This document shows positions 41,277 to 50,745 of a stretch of DNA of 64,000 bases, piece after piece. Each line of letters begins with the position of its first letter. Position 1 is the first letter of the stretch. Location of the stretch: positions 19,254 to 83,253 of the forward strand of contig SIAR01000006.1 of the NCBI GenBank assembly GCA_009691705.1. Reading direction: 5' to 3'. This stretch comes from Phycisphaerales bacterium (lineage in GTDB: Bacteria; Planctomycetota; Phycisphaerae; Phycisphaerales; SM1A02). The notes under the pieces are model-generated. The model worked only from the letters and a program-made list of their open reading frames with translations, had not been told where the DNA came from and ran no database searches. A program made the translations under genes and the position numbers.

Positions 41277-43346
41277 TCATGCTGAAAACTTCGACTTCAC
41301 ACTCTCCGCGCCGCGGGTCGCATACTCACGTGCGATGCCAGCGAGAAACTGATCGAGGGGGAGTTCGCCGAGGTTTGCATCGGTTCCAAAGGCTCGCACG
41401 CTGACCGCACGCTGCTCTGCGTCGCGAGGGCCAACGACGGCGAGATACGGAATCTTCGCCTCGCTTGCGTCGCGAATGCGCGCCTGCACCCGTTCGTTGC
41501 CGGAATCAATCGTGGCACGGATGCCGAGTTCGCGCAACGCTGTGAGCACCTCTTGGGCGTACAGATCGCTCTTTTCGCTGATCGGAAGCACTCGCACCTG
41601 TTCGGGAGCAAGCCAGAGCGGAAACGCACCAGCAAAGTGTTCGATGAGCACCCCAACGAAGCGCTCCATCGATCCAAATGGAGCGCGATGAATCATCACT
41701 GGACGGTGCTGCTTGTTGTCGGCCCCAATGTAGGAGAGGTCGAAGCGAACTGGGAGGTTGTAATCGACTTGCACAGTTCCAAGTTGCCACGAGCGGCCGA
41801 TGACATCGCGCACGACGAAGTCAATCTTGGGTCCGTAGAAGGCTGCTTCGCCGCACTCTTGCGAGAAGGGCACCCCGAGCGAGCGCGCCGCATTTCTGCA
41901 CGCCTCTTCGGCTTTGTCCCAGTTGGCAGGATCGCCGACATACTTGTCACTCGCTGGATCGCGCAGTCCAACCCGCACCCGGTAGTCGTTCATTCCGAGT
42001 GTTCCAAAGATCAGTTTCACCAGTGAGAGGCAGCCGACCAATTCTTGTGCAACCTGATCTTCGCGCACGAAGAGATGGGCATCGTCTTGAGTGAACCCGC
42101 GCACCCGGGTGAGTCCGCCGATCTCTCCGGATTGCTCCCAGCGATAGACCGTGCCAAACTCGGCGAGTCGCACCGGCATGTCGCGGTATGAATGCGGCTC
42201 ACTTGCGAAGATGCGAATGTGGTGGGGGCAATTCATCGGTTTCAGCAGGTAGCCATCGACCTCTCCGCTGCCGAGTCGATTGGCAAGCTCACCGCACGAG
42301 CAACCTTCGGCGACGAGTTTCGACATCTGATCGTGATCAATGATCGGCGCGAACTGACTCTCTTTGTAGTAGGGGAAGTGCCCGCTTGTCCGGTAAAGCT
42401 CAAGCTTTCCAATGTGTGGAGTGAAGACCTGCTGATATCCCTGCACGCGCAGCGCTTCACTGATGAAGTTTTGCAACTCTTGTCGCACGACTGCACCGCG
42501 GGGAGTCCACAGCACGAGCCCTTGACCGACCATCTCGTCGATGTGAAAGAGCCGCAGTTGCTTTCCGAGCAATCGATGGTCGCGCTTCTTCGCCTCTTCG
42601 ACTTGTATTAGATAGGCGTCGAGTTCACCCTTGGTTGCGAATGCGGTTCCATACACGCGCGTGAGTCGATCGAGCGACTCGTCGCCCTTCCAGTAACTCG
42701 CTGCGAGCATCGTGATCTTGAATGCGCCGATGCGTCCTGTAGAAGGAATGTGTGGGCCACGGCAGAGATCTTCCCAGTTGGTGCCGGGCACTCCCGTGGC
42801 ATACCACGAGAGGGTTGTTGATCCCGCCTCGCCGGCACGCTGGGCGTTGTCAATTTTGAACTTGCTTCCTTCGCGCGCGAGCTTCGCCATGCCCACATCG
42901 AAGGCGAGATCAGTGCGCGTAAATGGACGGTTTTCACCGATGATCTTGGCCATTTCAGCTTCGAGCGCCGCAAAATCATCGGTGCTCGGTGCGCGACCCT
43001 CTGGGAAAGCCATGTCGTAGTAGAAGCCAGTGTCGAGGGCCGGTCCGTAGACGAGTGCCGTGCCAGGGAAGAGTCGCTCGACCGCTTCAGCCATCACGTG
43101 CGCGCATGAGTGGCGAATGAGCGCGAGAGCTTCAGCATCGACTTGTCCATCACGCGACTTCGCCGTGACCAGCGCGAGGGCGCAGTCGCGATCGAGCAGT
43201 GTCGAAATGTCGCAGAGTTTTCCGTCGACCTTGGCGCCCAGCGCAGCTTTGGCGAGGCCCGGTCCAATGTCAGCGGCAACCTGCGCCGCAGTTGGAGGCG
43301 AATCGTATTGACGGCAACTGCCATCGGGCAGAGTGATCTTGGGCAT
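41277..43346 (-). CDS. thrS: Threonyl-tRNA synthetase
   Basis: 689 residues. The N-terminal TGS domain (MPKITLPDGSCRQYDSPPTA) precedes the editing domain with the HxxxH motif in IRHSCAHVMAEAV and a second half with CRGPHIPSTG. The class II core has LKPMNCPHHIRIF, motif 2 EFGTVYRWEQSGEIGGLTRVRGFTQDDAH (in part) and HRAPFGSMERFVGVLIEHFAG. A C-terminal anticodon-binding domain begins VRVLPISEKSDLYAQEVL. Full length. It is followed by infC after 262 bp, the common bacterial thrS-infC order. Confidence 0.97.
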   Translation of the reverse strand: MPKITLPDGSCRQYDSPPTAAQVAADIGPGLAKAALGAKVDGKLCDISTLLDRDCALALVTAKSRDGQVDAEALALIRHSCAHVMAEAVERLFPGTALVYGPALDTGFYYDMAFPEGRAPSTDDFAALEAEMAKIIGENRPFTRTDLAFDVGMAKLAREGSKFKIDNAQRAGEAGSTTLSWYATGVPGTNWEDLCRGPHIPSTGRIGAFKITMLAASYWKGDESLDRLTRVYGTAFATKGELDAYLIQVEEAKKRDHRLLGKQLRLFHIDEMVGQGLVLWTPRGAVVRQELQNFISEALRVQGYQQVFTPHIGKLELYRTSGHFPYYKESQFAPIIDHDQMSKLVAEGCSCGELANRLGSGEVDGYLLKPMNCPHHIRIFASEPHSYRDMPVRLAEFGTVYRWEQSGEIGGLTRVRGFTQDDAHLFVREDQVAQELVGCLSLVKLIFGTLGMNDYRVRVGLRDPASDKYVGDPANWDKAEEACRNAARSLGVPFSQECGEAAFYGPKIDFVVRDVIGRSWQLGTVQVDYNLPVRFDLSYIGADNKQHRPVMIHRAPFGSMERFVGVLIEHFAGAFPLWLAPEQVRVLPISEKSDLYAQEVLTALRELGIRATIDSGNERVQARIRDASEAKIPYLAVVGPRDAEQRAVSVRAFGTDANLGELPLDQFLAGIAREYATRGAESVKSKFSA

Positions 43347-43615
43347 GCGGAGAAGTTAGCAGGACGAACAACGACTTCCATTCTCAGCGCAGGAGCAGGC
43401 GCCGAAAGTTTCGTCAACTCAACGCCTTGATACTCGCTGCCGGTGTCACGCCGCTGGTACTCGATGCGAGTGCGAAGGCGTGGAGGAATGCAACGAGGGC
43501 ATCTTTTGCCGTGGGATTCACCATCGATCGTTCAGGGATGGATCCAATCACCACCGCACGACCACACCACGCGCAGCAGCATCGCTGAGACGCGCAGCGG
43601 CACTTCCACAGTTTG
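43347..43615 (-). other. Gap between nrdR and thrS with interrupted coding-like sequence
   Basis: 269 bp. On the minus strand a frame runs IGSIPERSMVNPTAKDALVAF... to a stop at 43414-43416; from ATG 43524 it gives 36 residues with coding-like composition but no ribosome-binding site. Just upstream a different frame reads SAAARLSDAAARGVVVRW before a stop. Together they could be the remains of a longer gene broken by a frameshift, or chance. No promoter for thrS was identified with confidence. Confidence 0.25.
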
Positions 43616-44191
43616 TTACACGGCAGTTGACTTGTCGTCGAAGAGCGTTGGTTGATCGGCAGGAGCGGGGGGCTTCTCAGTGAGGTGAACGATTTCAGCC
43701 TGAAACTCAGTCACACTTTGAAAGTCGTGGTAGACGCTCGCGAAGCGCACGTACGCAACTTGGTCGATGTTGCGCAAGGCGACCGCGACTCGGCGCCCAA
43801 TTTCGGCGCTGCGCACCTCAGTTTCAAAGTCGCGGTGGATTCCATCGTCGATCTCATCGGCGAGTTGTTGCTTTGTTTCTTCCGAAACGGGTCGTTTACC
43901 ACACGCTGCTTGGATGCCCCGCAAAACATTGTGCACGTCGAATGGCACTCGCGATCCATCTTTCTTGACGACTTTGATTCGTGTTGCCCGTTCGGCGCGC
44001 TCGTAGCTCGTGAAACGCTTGGCGCAGACGACGCACTCGCGGCGGCGACGGATTCCTTGTCCGCTGTCGATGGGGCGGCTATCAACAACCTTTGCGTCTG
44101 GACTTTTGCAGTGGGGACAGTTCACGGGTGGTGCAACCGCAAGCGCGGTGGGAGCATCTTCGACGGTGCAACGGTCTGAGTCAAGGCGCAC
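43616..44191 (-). CDS. nrdR: Transcriptional repressor NrdR
   Basis: 191 residues if the GTG at 44191 is used; a second GTG at 44125 (VNCPHCKSPD) would give 169 and fits the family start better. The zinc ribbon is CPHCKSPDAKVVDSRP with RRRRECVVCAKRFTSYER, followed by an ATP-cone domain (IKVVKKDGSRVPFDVHNVLRGI ... AYVRFASVYHDFQSVTEF). NrdR senses dATP/ATP and represses ribonucleotide reductase genes. It overlaps the end of the beta-helix gene by 11 bp. It ends in an extra Pro/Ala tail. Confidence 0.94.
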   Translation of the reverse strand: MRLDSDRCTVEDAPTALAVAPPVNCPHCKSPDAKVVDSRPIDSGQGIRRRRECVVCAKRFTSYERAERATRIKVVKKDGSRVPFDVHNVLRGIQAACGKRPVSEETKQQLADEIDDGIHRDFETEVRSAEIGRRVAVALRNIDQVAYVRFASVYHDFQSVTEFQAEIVHLTEKPPAPADQPTLFDDKSTAV

Positions 44192-46511
44192 TCTCAGAGG
44201 CGGCGGCGGAGCGGGGCTTCGATGGGTCTGGGGTGATCTTGAGCTCTAGTCGCGCATCGCCTGTGAGTTCGAAATAGTCGACTTTTATAGTGATTTCGCG
44301 CTCGGCGGCGATCGACAATGGGGCGCTGTCATTTCGGCACGCGTGGTGGGTCCACTGGTCGATCAGAAGCACATCATCGACCCAGACTCGGACTCCATCG
44401 TCTGACTTCGTTTCGATGATCCACTCGCCTGCCGCCGCTGTAAAAGTACTCGTCGCGCGTAACCCAAAGTGATCCTTGGGGGCTTGGGGAGTTGTTGCGA
44501 TCAATTTCGCACTGTCTGGTCCGCCCGACCCGAATGGAATGGTCAGCGATTCGATGTAGACGACCTGCCCATCCTTTGCGGCCAGTTCGAACCCCTCATT
44601 TGTGGGAGGCGTGTTCTCTGGAACGGGTGTGGGAAGTGAAAAGACGCTGACCCGCCAGAGCGCGCTGAGGATTGTTCCGCGCACCCTTTGCACTTGATTG
44701 GGGGCGCGTCCCCAGAAGATCGCGAGTTCATACTCGGTGAGTTTGCCAGGAGTTTCGGTGTTCACCGAGACCGAATTCGAGGCGGGTTCAATCTCTGCGC
44801 GCACGTCGCCGGTCGCCTTCGACGCTTGCACGAACTGAATTGACTGCGACCCGAGCAGTTTCCACCGGTGCACATTGGTTGCCCCTGGTTCTGCAACCGC
44901 CATCGGTGCGATGAAGTCGTATGGACCGAATTCACCCATCAGGATCGCCCCTCGTCCATTCAATTGTTCGCGCAGAGTCATTGGAAGCGAGTTCGCAAGT
45001 CGCACTGCATTGCCGGCGCCTGGAAGGGCAACTTCGAGGGCGGAAATCGCCGTCGAGTCGAGCCCGCTCAAGGTTGTTTCGGAACGGATGCTCTTCTCGC
45101 TTGCGACATCGGCGTCGAGGGCGGTGGGTACCTGCGACATGGTGTTGAATGCGATGGTCGTTTGTGAACTCTCACGAAGCATCACGCCGATCGTGTCGCG
45201 GTCGAAGGTGTTGCGGATGATCGAAGTGTCCTTCGAGGCCGATCCATTGGCGATGGTCCAGGGAAGTCGAGCCAGCGCGGCATCGTCGTCGCACCAGAGA
45301 CTGACGCCAACCGAGTTGGCGGCGAACTGATTGTCGGCAATGATCGCGGACGATCCATGCTCGATATTGATTGCGCCTCCTTCGCGCGCCCCGGCACTGC
45401 CGCTCGCGCGCATGATGTTGCCGCGAATCTGCAGATTGTGCGAGTAACCACCCCAGATACCGCAGATTGCGGCGCGGTCTAAGCGATTGAGAATAATCTG
45501 ATTCCCGAACGAAAACGTCGTCTCGATGCCGTGCGCGGCGGCGTCCGAAAAGTCATTCATCGTGATGAGGTTGTTGTTCGATCCGCGGCCTAGATACCAG
45601 TCATTGTTCGCGGGTGCGCCGCCCGCAGGATGTGTTTCACCAAGGGCCTCGCGACCGGCGAACCCGAAGAATCCATCGCCGCAGTGCGTTGCTGAGTTCA
45701 ACGCAATCGTGTTGTCGCACGACTGTTCGAAACAGAGAATGCCGGCGGAGTCTTGTCCGCGGTTGTAGATCTCGTGCGAGTATCCCCGCACGCAAAAATC
45801 GAACGAGTTGCGGCAGATCGTGTTGTGGCTGCTGCGCCAGAGGGCGAGACCCCATCCCGAGAGAAAGGATGCATCACAGTTGTAGACCTGTGAGCCAGTT
45901 ACCCGCGAAAGCACGATGCCATTCTGACCCTGTCGCACGCCAATCTCGCGCAGAGTCACTCCTTGTGCATCGCGCACCGCAACCGCCGCGCCGTAGAGGG
46001 TGAGCCACTCATCGTGGTCGTTCTGATGAGGGGCGAGCCAGTCGCGCACGTCTTCTTGGTCTGGTGTCGAGCGCAATTGTTGCGCATAGTTTCGGATGCA
46101 CTCGATTCGTTCGATCGTGGCGTGATCGCAGCCAATTCCACAAACCCCAACGCGAAAGCCAGTGACCGTGCCATTGCGAAGAGTGATGCCTTTTCCACGC
46201 AAAACGATGCCGATTCCGCGCAACTCGTCTTGTGCCGTGGTCGGATCTGCCCCTATCAGAGTCTGCCCAGCGAGGTCGACTGTGATGTTGTCTCCCTCAA
46301 TATGGATCACCCCGTTGTTGTCAGCGTCAACTAGCGCGCGCGGAGCCAAGATCAGTCGGCACGATTGTGTGATGCGGGTGTTGTCATCGGCGACGACCGC
46401 CTGAGGCAGGGAAGGATCGCCTTGAGCAATGGCGAGCGAGGTCAGCACGACCGTGAACCAGGCACCCGTAAATCGGGCGAGTCGCACCAGATTCCGTTCA
46501 GATTTCTTCAA
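44181..46511 (-). CDS. Secreted right-handed beta-helix protein with C-terminal PA14-like domain
   Basis: 776 residues. The N-terminus MKKSERNLVRLARFTGAWFTVVLTSLAIAQ is a signal peptide. Residues about 60-480 consist of repeated parallel beta-helix coils of NosD/pectate-lyase type (GITLRNGTVTGFRVGVCG, NLQIRGNIMRASGSAG, IIRNTFDRDTIGVMLRESSQTTIAFNTM). The C-terminal 150 residues look like a PA14 domain (IETKSDDGVRVWVDDVLLIDQW, EITIKVDYFELTGDARLELKI), often carbohydrate-binding. It is probably a cell-surface or secreted polysaccharide-active or adhesive protein. It is wedged between frr and nrdR with overlaps of 14 and 11 bp. Confidence 0.82.
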   Translation of the reverse strand: MKKSERNLVRLARFTGAWFTVVLTSLAIAQGDPSLPQAVVADDNTRITQSCRLILAPRALVDADNNGVIHIEGDNITVDLAGQTLIGADPTTAQDELRGIGIVLRGKGITLRNGTVTGFRVGVCGIGCDHATIERIECIRNYAQQLRSTPDQEDVRDWLAPHQNDHDEWLTLYGAAVAVRDAQGVTLREIGVRQGQNGIVLSRVTGSQVYNCDASFLSGWGLALWRSSHNTICRNSFDFCVRGYSHEIYNRGQDSAGILCFEQSCDNTIALNSATHCGDGFFGFAGREALGETHPAGGAPANNDWYLGRGSNNNLITMNDFSDAAAHGIETTFSFGNQIILNRLDRAAICGIWGGYSHNLQIRGNIMRASGSAGAREGGAINIEHGSSAIIADNQFAANSVGVSLWCDDDAALARLPWTIANGSASKDTSIIRNTFDRDTIGVMLRESSQTTIAFNTMSQVPTALDADVASEKSIRSETTLSGLDSTAISALEVALPGAGNAVRLANSLPMTLREQLNGRGAILMGEFGPYDFIAPMAVAEPGATNVHRWKLLGSQSIQFVQASKATGDVRAEIEPASNSVSVNTETPGKLTEYELAIFWGRAPNQVQRVRGTILSALWRVSVFSLPTPVPENTPPTNEGFELAAKDGQVVYIESLTIPFGSGGPDSAKLIATTPQAPKDHFGLRATSTFTAAAGEWIIETKSDDGVRVWVDDVLLIDQWTHHACRNDSAPLSIAAEREITIKVDYFELTGDARLELKITPDPSKPRSAAASESAP

Positions 46512-47064
46512 CGTCTGTGACCTTCTTTGCAGTCATGTCGTCGATCTTGGTCGACGTTGCCTTCGTGACTTCGTCGATGTACTCCTTGGCCTTTTCGACT
46601 TGATCTTCAGAGACTTTCGACTTTGGATCGGCCTCTAGAACGTCGAGCGCCTTGTTGGCATCGCGGCGCTCATTGCGGATGGTCACGCGCGACTCTTCTG
46701 CCATCTTGCGAACCTGCACGACGAGTTGCTTGCGACGATCGGCCGATGGCGAGGGAATGTTGACTCGGATTTGCGATCCTTCAGATTGTGGATTTAGTCC
46801 AAGCCCACTGCGTTCGATCGCCTTCATGATCTCAGTCTTCGCCCCGGGATCGAATGGTTTCACGAGCAATTGCGTCGGCTCAGGCACACTGATTCCAGCG
46901 ATTTCGCGCAGATCGACGTGACTGCCGTAGTACTCGACCTTGATGTATTCAAGCAGGGCGGTGCTCGCCCGGCCAGTGCGCACCCCGCGAAACTCGCGCT
47001 GCAAGTAATCCAAACTCTTGGCCATTCGCTCTTCAGCTTCAAGCAGAATTGTGTCAATATCCAT
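46498..47064 (-). CDS. frr: Ribosome recycling factor
   Basis: 188 residues from ATG 47064 (MDIDTILLEAEERMAKSLDYL), preceded by AAGGAG. Diagnostic parts are LQREFRGVRTGRASTALLEYIKVEYYG, the loop SVPEPTQLLVKPFD and RKQLVVQVRKMAEESRVTIRNERRDAN. With EF-G it splits post-termination ribosomes. pyrH lies 47 bp upstream, the common pyrH-frr pair. The stop overlaps the beta-helix gene by 14 bp. Confidence 0.97.
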   Translation of the reverse strand: MDIDTILLEAEERMAKSLDYLQREFRGVRTGRASTALLEYIKVEYYGSHVDLREIAGISVPEPTQLLVKPFDPGAKTEIMKAIERSGLGLNPQSEGSQIRVNIPSPSADRRKQLVVQVRKMAEESRVTIRNERRDANKALDVLEADPKSKVSEDQVEKAKEYIDEVTKATSTKIDDMTAKKVTDVEEI

Positions 47065-47111
47065 GTCAACTCCTTCTGTTATCGATGCGTGAGACATGCC
47101 TAGAAGAGGCG

Positions 47112-47849
47112 TTATGCGGTGACGAGTGTTCCAATTCGCTCTCCGTCGACGACGCGGCGAATGTTGCCCGGCACTTTGTAATCGAAAACGATCACTGGAA
47201 GGGCGTGTTCCATACACATGGTCATGGCGGTGAGATCCATCACACCAAGTTTCTGGTCAATCGCCTGCGAAAAACGCAGTGTCTCGTAGCGCGTTGCCGT
47301 CGCATCGCGTTGGGGATCGGCCGTGTAGATGCCATCCACCTTAGTCGCCTTCAACAGAACCTCGGCGCCGAGTTCGATCGCTCGAAGTGAGGCGCAGGTG
47401 TCAGTTGTGAAGTATGGATTGCCTGTACCAGCAACCAGAATGATGACTCGGCCCTTTTCAAAGTGGCGCATCGCGCGCGCGCGAATGAACGACTCAGCAA
47501 CGCTTGGAACATGAATCGCACTCATCACGCGACTCTCAATCCCCGCCGATGTGAGCCCTTGTTTGAGGGCGAGCCCGTTGATGACGGTGCCGAGCATCCC
47601 CATGTAGTCGGCCGTCGACTGATCGAACTTTCCATCCGCGGCGAGGCGTGCGCCGCGCACAATATTGCCTCCGCCAACCACGACCGCCATCTCGAGTCCA
47701 TCGCCAACCGCAGCGGCGATTTCAGCTGAGATGCTGGCGAGTTCTTCAGGTTGAATACCCAAGGATCCCTTGGATGCAAAACTCTCTCCGCTCAACTTCA
47801 AGAGCACTCTTCGGTATCGACCGCGGTGGGTTGTGGCAGTCTCTGGCAT
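47112..47849 (-). CDS. pyrH: Uridylate kinase
   Basis: 245 residues from ATG 47849 (MPETATTHRGRYRRVLLKLSGES); an in-frame ATG at 47873 is possible and would leave 3 bp to the divergent gene. Amino-acid-kinase fold with RVLLKLSGESFASKGSLGI, MAVVVGGGNIVRGARLA, STADYMGMLGTVINGLAL, AGTGNPYFTTDTCASLRAIE and KVDGIYTADP. It converts UMP to UDP and is not homologous to eukaryotic UMP/CMP kinases. It is followed by frr. Confidence 0.96.
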   Translation of the reverse strand: MPETATTHRGRYRRVLLKLSGESFASKGSLGIQPEELASISAEIAAAVGDGLEMAVVVGGGNIVRGARLAADGKFDQSTADYMGMLGTVINGLALKQGLTSAGIESRVMSAIHVPSVAESFIRARAMRHFEKGRVIILVAGTGNPYFTTDTCASLRAIELGAEVLLKATKVDGIYTADPQRDATATRYETLRFSQAIDQKLGVMDLTAMTMCMEHALPVIVFDYKVPGNIRRVVDGERIGTLVTA

Positions 47850-47876
47850 TGCGTGGCAGACTACAATCTTCATCAG

Positions 47877-48842
47877 ATGATGGCATCGGCAGAGTCACAT
47901 GGTCGAACCCAGACGTTGTTGAAGAGTCAACGGCGCTCAAACGCGATCTCATGGATCTGGATTGGGCTTGCGGTATCTCTGCCGCTGCACGCAATCTTGC
48001 TCGCAGTGCTCTCACGAATCGACTCGGGGATCGGAGTTAGAGAAGGCAACGGCGTTGGACACTCGGCGGTGACAGTCGCGCTGGGCGATCCACAAGAATT
48101 CGAACCATCCGACAATGACTCTGCATCGGGCGACGCCACAACACCAGAAGTCGCGAGTGGCACGAACATGGCAAGCGGTGGAGAGTCGCAATCCGTCGGG
48201 CTTCCAGAAGCGAAAGGCAACAGTGGTGGTGATGGTGCCGCCGTCGCGCAGGGGCCGGCGGGGCTCTTCTCGGCAGCAGGTGGCGGGGGCGGAGATGGAG
48301 GATTCGGAAGCGGCGCGGGGTCAGGCACAAAGTTCTTTGGTGTTGCAGGTCGAGGAAAGCGCATTGGATATGTGCTCGACAAGTCGGGATCGATGGGTAC
48401 GGACAAACGCCTTCCCATCGCCATGAATGAATTGAGCAACAGCATCGCGGCGCTGCCAGATTTTGCATCAGTCTGCGTGGCACTATTCGATGATGGGTTG
48501 GCCACACTCGATCCAGAGTTTGGATTTGTGAAGTGTCACGAGTCTGACCTTGCGAGATTGCGAACATGGCTCTTGCGAATTGCGCCAGGTGGCGGAACGA
48601 ATCCGGTCCCCGCCTTCGAGTGGCTCTTTTCACGGCGCGAAAGACCAGACGCAGTCTTCTTTATGAGCGATGGTGAGATTCCTCCAGACGCCGCGGATGA
48701 GATTTTGCGGCTCAATAGGCGCGGTCCAAACACTGTGATTCACTGCATTGCGTACGGACAAGCGGCAGCAACGGCACCGCTGCGTCGCATCGCTTCTGAG
48801 ACTGGGGGCACTTTCTCAGTGGCGCGCGGGGGAACACAATGA
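47877..48842 (+). CDS. Membrane-anchored von Willebrand factor A domain protein
   Basis: About 321 residues from ATG 47877 (an adjacent ATG at 47880 is equivalent). A transmembrane segment near residues 27-47 (WIWIGLAVSLPLHAILLAVL) is followed by a Gly/Ser/Asp-rich linker of about 90 residues and then a vWA domain. The MIDAS metal site is complete: DKSGSMG (DxSxS), the Thr in GGGTNPV and the Asp in FFMSDGEIP. TACAAT 9 bases before the start is a possible -10 box. It opens a seven-gene operon with ExbB/ExbD proteins and overlaps the next gene by 4 bp. Confidence 0.85.
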   Translation: MMASAESHGRTQTLLKSQRRSNAISWIWIGLAVSLPLHAILLAVLSRIDSGIGVREGNGVGHSAVTVALGDPQEFEPSDNDSASGDATTPEVASGTNMASGGESQSVGLPEAKGNSGGDGAAVAQGPAGLFSAAGGGGGDGGFGSGAGSGTKFFGVAGRGKRIGYVLDKSGSMGTDKRLPIAMNELSNSIAALPDFASVCVALFDDGLATLDPEFGFVKCHESDLARLRTWLLRIAPGGGTNPVPAFEWLFSRRERPDAVFFMSDGEIPPDAADEILRLNRRGPNTVIHCIAYGQAAATAPLRRIASETGGTFSVARGGTQ

Positions 48843-50068
48843 TGTTGCTTCGTTGGTCGTTGTGTGGGGCAGCGCTTTGTCTTGGCACTCTTGCGACGGC
48901 AACCTTCGCGCAGGGGGTGGAGGCAGTTGTCGCACTGCGTGACGGCGGAGCAAGCAAGTCAGGAGCGTTGTTGCGCGAAGGGGCGGATGGCATCGAGATT
49001 CAAGTGCAGGATGGCGCAGGTTCACACACCCAATTCTTGCGCTGGGATCAGATTCGCACACTCACTGCGGTTGGGGCGAGTGCCGCGCGCGAGAAAAGGC
49101 TTGCAGCGGGCGCAATGTTGTGGCGGGGAAGGTCGCGCCTCGACCGAGGCGATCTCGCTGGAGCGCGAATCATGTTCACACGAGCGGCCGAGTCGATCGA
49201 TTCATCGGCAGTGCTCGCGCGAATGATGGTGCAAGAGGCGATCGCACGCACGGCGGCGGTCGACCTTGATCGCTGGGATGAATCGCTCGCGGCAAGTCTG
49301 ACGGCTGCGACCATGCGCGCCCGCGTCGCCGTGCCCAGCGAGTGGTTGGCGACTCCCAGTGCGTTCGATGCGGACAGTGGACTCATTTTGGGGATCGCTC
49401 CGGTCTGGCTCGATGGCGCGTCGGCGAAGCGCGCGCAGCAAAGGTTTGTTGCGGAGGCACTCCGCGCCCGCGACCAGAATGAAGTTGCGCTTGCGCAGTT
49501 GTTTACGCTTTGCGCGCGTATCGCCGCCGCTGATGCGGGGAATCCAGAGAAATCGCCAGCGCGCGTGACCGCCGCGGCGCCTGCGGATGATGGTGAAGTG
49601 TCGAAGCTCGCTGGTCAATCAGTTGCTCTCGAAGTCGAACCTGCTCTCGAGCCAGCAAGTTTCGCGGCGCGCGCGGCGGCGAGGCTCGGAGTGCGAGTGC
49701 TTACGGGATGGGCCGACGCAGTCTCTGCTGATGCCCCCGCTCGCAAACGCGGGCGGGAGACACTGCACGCGATCGCCCGCGCCGAGAGTGGAGCAGTTCG
49801 CATGTGGGCGATCTATGGTGAGGGGCGCAGTCTCGTGATGGAAGATGATGCCGACAAAGTGCGCTTGGGTGTTGGCAAGATGCTGCTGATACCAGCGGCA
49901 TACGGGGCGGAGTCGCCGCGACTCGCCGAGGCTGCACTCGTGCAATCATCCATCGCACTCGCTCGCATTCACGACGACGAATCTGCCGCCGTGCTGCGCG
50001 CACTGCACACACAGACAACCGATTCAGATCGCTTAGAGGTTCAGTCAAACACTGGAGCAACACCGTGA
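48839..50068 (+). CDS. Exported protein of the vWA-ExbBD cluster
   Basis: 409 residues. Signal peptide MMLLRWSLCGAALCLGTLATATFAQ. The first domain looks beta-rich (VEAVVALRDGGASKSGALLREGADGIEIQV), followed by helix-rich Ala/Arg/Glu sequence that could be TPR-like (AGARIMFTRAAESIDSSAVLARMM). No catalytic motif is recognisable. It probably resides in the periplasm. ATGA overlaps at its start with the vWA gene and at its end with exbB. Confidence 0.7.
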   Translation: MMLLRWSLCGAALCLGTLATATFAQGVEAVVALRDGGASKSGALLREGADGIEIQVQDGAGSHTQFLRWDQIRTLTAVGASAAREKRLAAGAMLWRGRSRLDRGDLAGARIMFTRAAESIDSSAVLARMMVQEAIARTAAVDLDRWDESLAASLTAATMRARVAVPSEWLATPSAFDADSGLILGIAPVWLDGASAKRAQQRFVAEALRARDQNEVALAQLFTLCARIAAADAGNPEKSPARVTAAAPADDGEVSKLAGQSVALEVEPALEPASFAARAAARLGVRVLTGWADAVSADAPARKRGRETLHAIARAESGAVRMWAIYGEGRSLVMEDDADKVRLGVGKMLLIPAAYGAESPRLAEAALVQSSIALARIHDDESAAVLRALHTQTTDSDRLEVQSNTGATP

Positions 50069-50745
50069 CGTTTTTTAAGTACATCGAAGGTGGCGGAATT
50101 ATCGGATATGTCATTCTTGCGCTGAGCATCGTGGCATTCGCCTATGCGGTCGCCGCGTTCTTACGCACGCAGCGCGCGCGACTCATTCCTGACGATCAGG
50201 TGAACGACCTGCGCGCCCAAGCCGATGCCGGCGACTTTCACCAGGCGCTGAAGGATTGTCGCAGTGACGATGGCGACACTTTTCTTGGCCGCATCGCCGC
50301 AGCTGGTCTCGATCGATCGCTGCGCGGACCCCTCGGCGGACTCGAGGCGCGTGCTGCGATGGAAGACGCTGGCGAAGAAGAGACTGCGCGACTCTTTCGC
50401 GCTATCGATCCCATTGCGGTGATCGCAAGTGTCGCGCCACTGCTTGGACTGCTCGGAACAGTGCAAGGAATGATCGGCGCATTTGAAACGGTGGCGAGCG
50501 CGGCGACCAAGAGCAACGCCTACTACGAAACACTTGCCTACAACATCAGCATCGCACTCATCACGACCTTTCAGGGTCTGGTCGTGGCGATTCCGTGCGT
50601 GATGGCCCATGCCTGGTTGCGACGTCGCATCGACCGCGCGGCAGCTGATTCGGGACGCGCTCTTGAAACGCTCGCGATGTCGCTGGAACGGGTCGGGACA
50701 TCGGCCATGCAGGCGCAGCACACGGGAGGCTCGAAATCGGGATGA
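50065..50745 (+). CDS. MotA/TolQ/ExbB proton channel family protein
   Basis: 226 residues starting at GTG 50065 (TFFKYIEGGGIIGYVILALS). Three membrane segments: near residue 12-34, near 117-140 (AVIASVAPLLGLLGTVQGMIGAF, the family signature) and near 158-180 (NISIALITTFQGLVVAIPCVM). With ExbD partners it forms a proton-driven motor in the inner membrane that pulls or rotates envelope machinery. Two exbD genes follow directly with 4-bp overlaps. Confidence 0.94.
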   Translation: MTFFKYIEGGGIIGYVILALSIVAFAYAVAAFLRTQRARLIPDDQVNDLRAQADAGDFHQALKDCRSDDGDTFLGRIAAAGLDRSLRGPLGGLEARAAMEDAGEEETARLFRAIDPIAVIASVAPLLGLLGTVQGMIGAFETVASAATKSNAYYETLAYNISIALITTFQGLVVAIPCVMAHAWLRRRIDRAAADSGRALETLAMSLERVGTSAMQAQHTGGSKSG

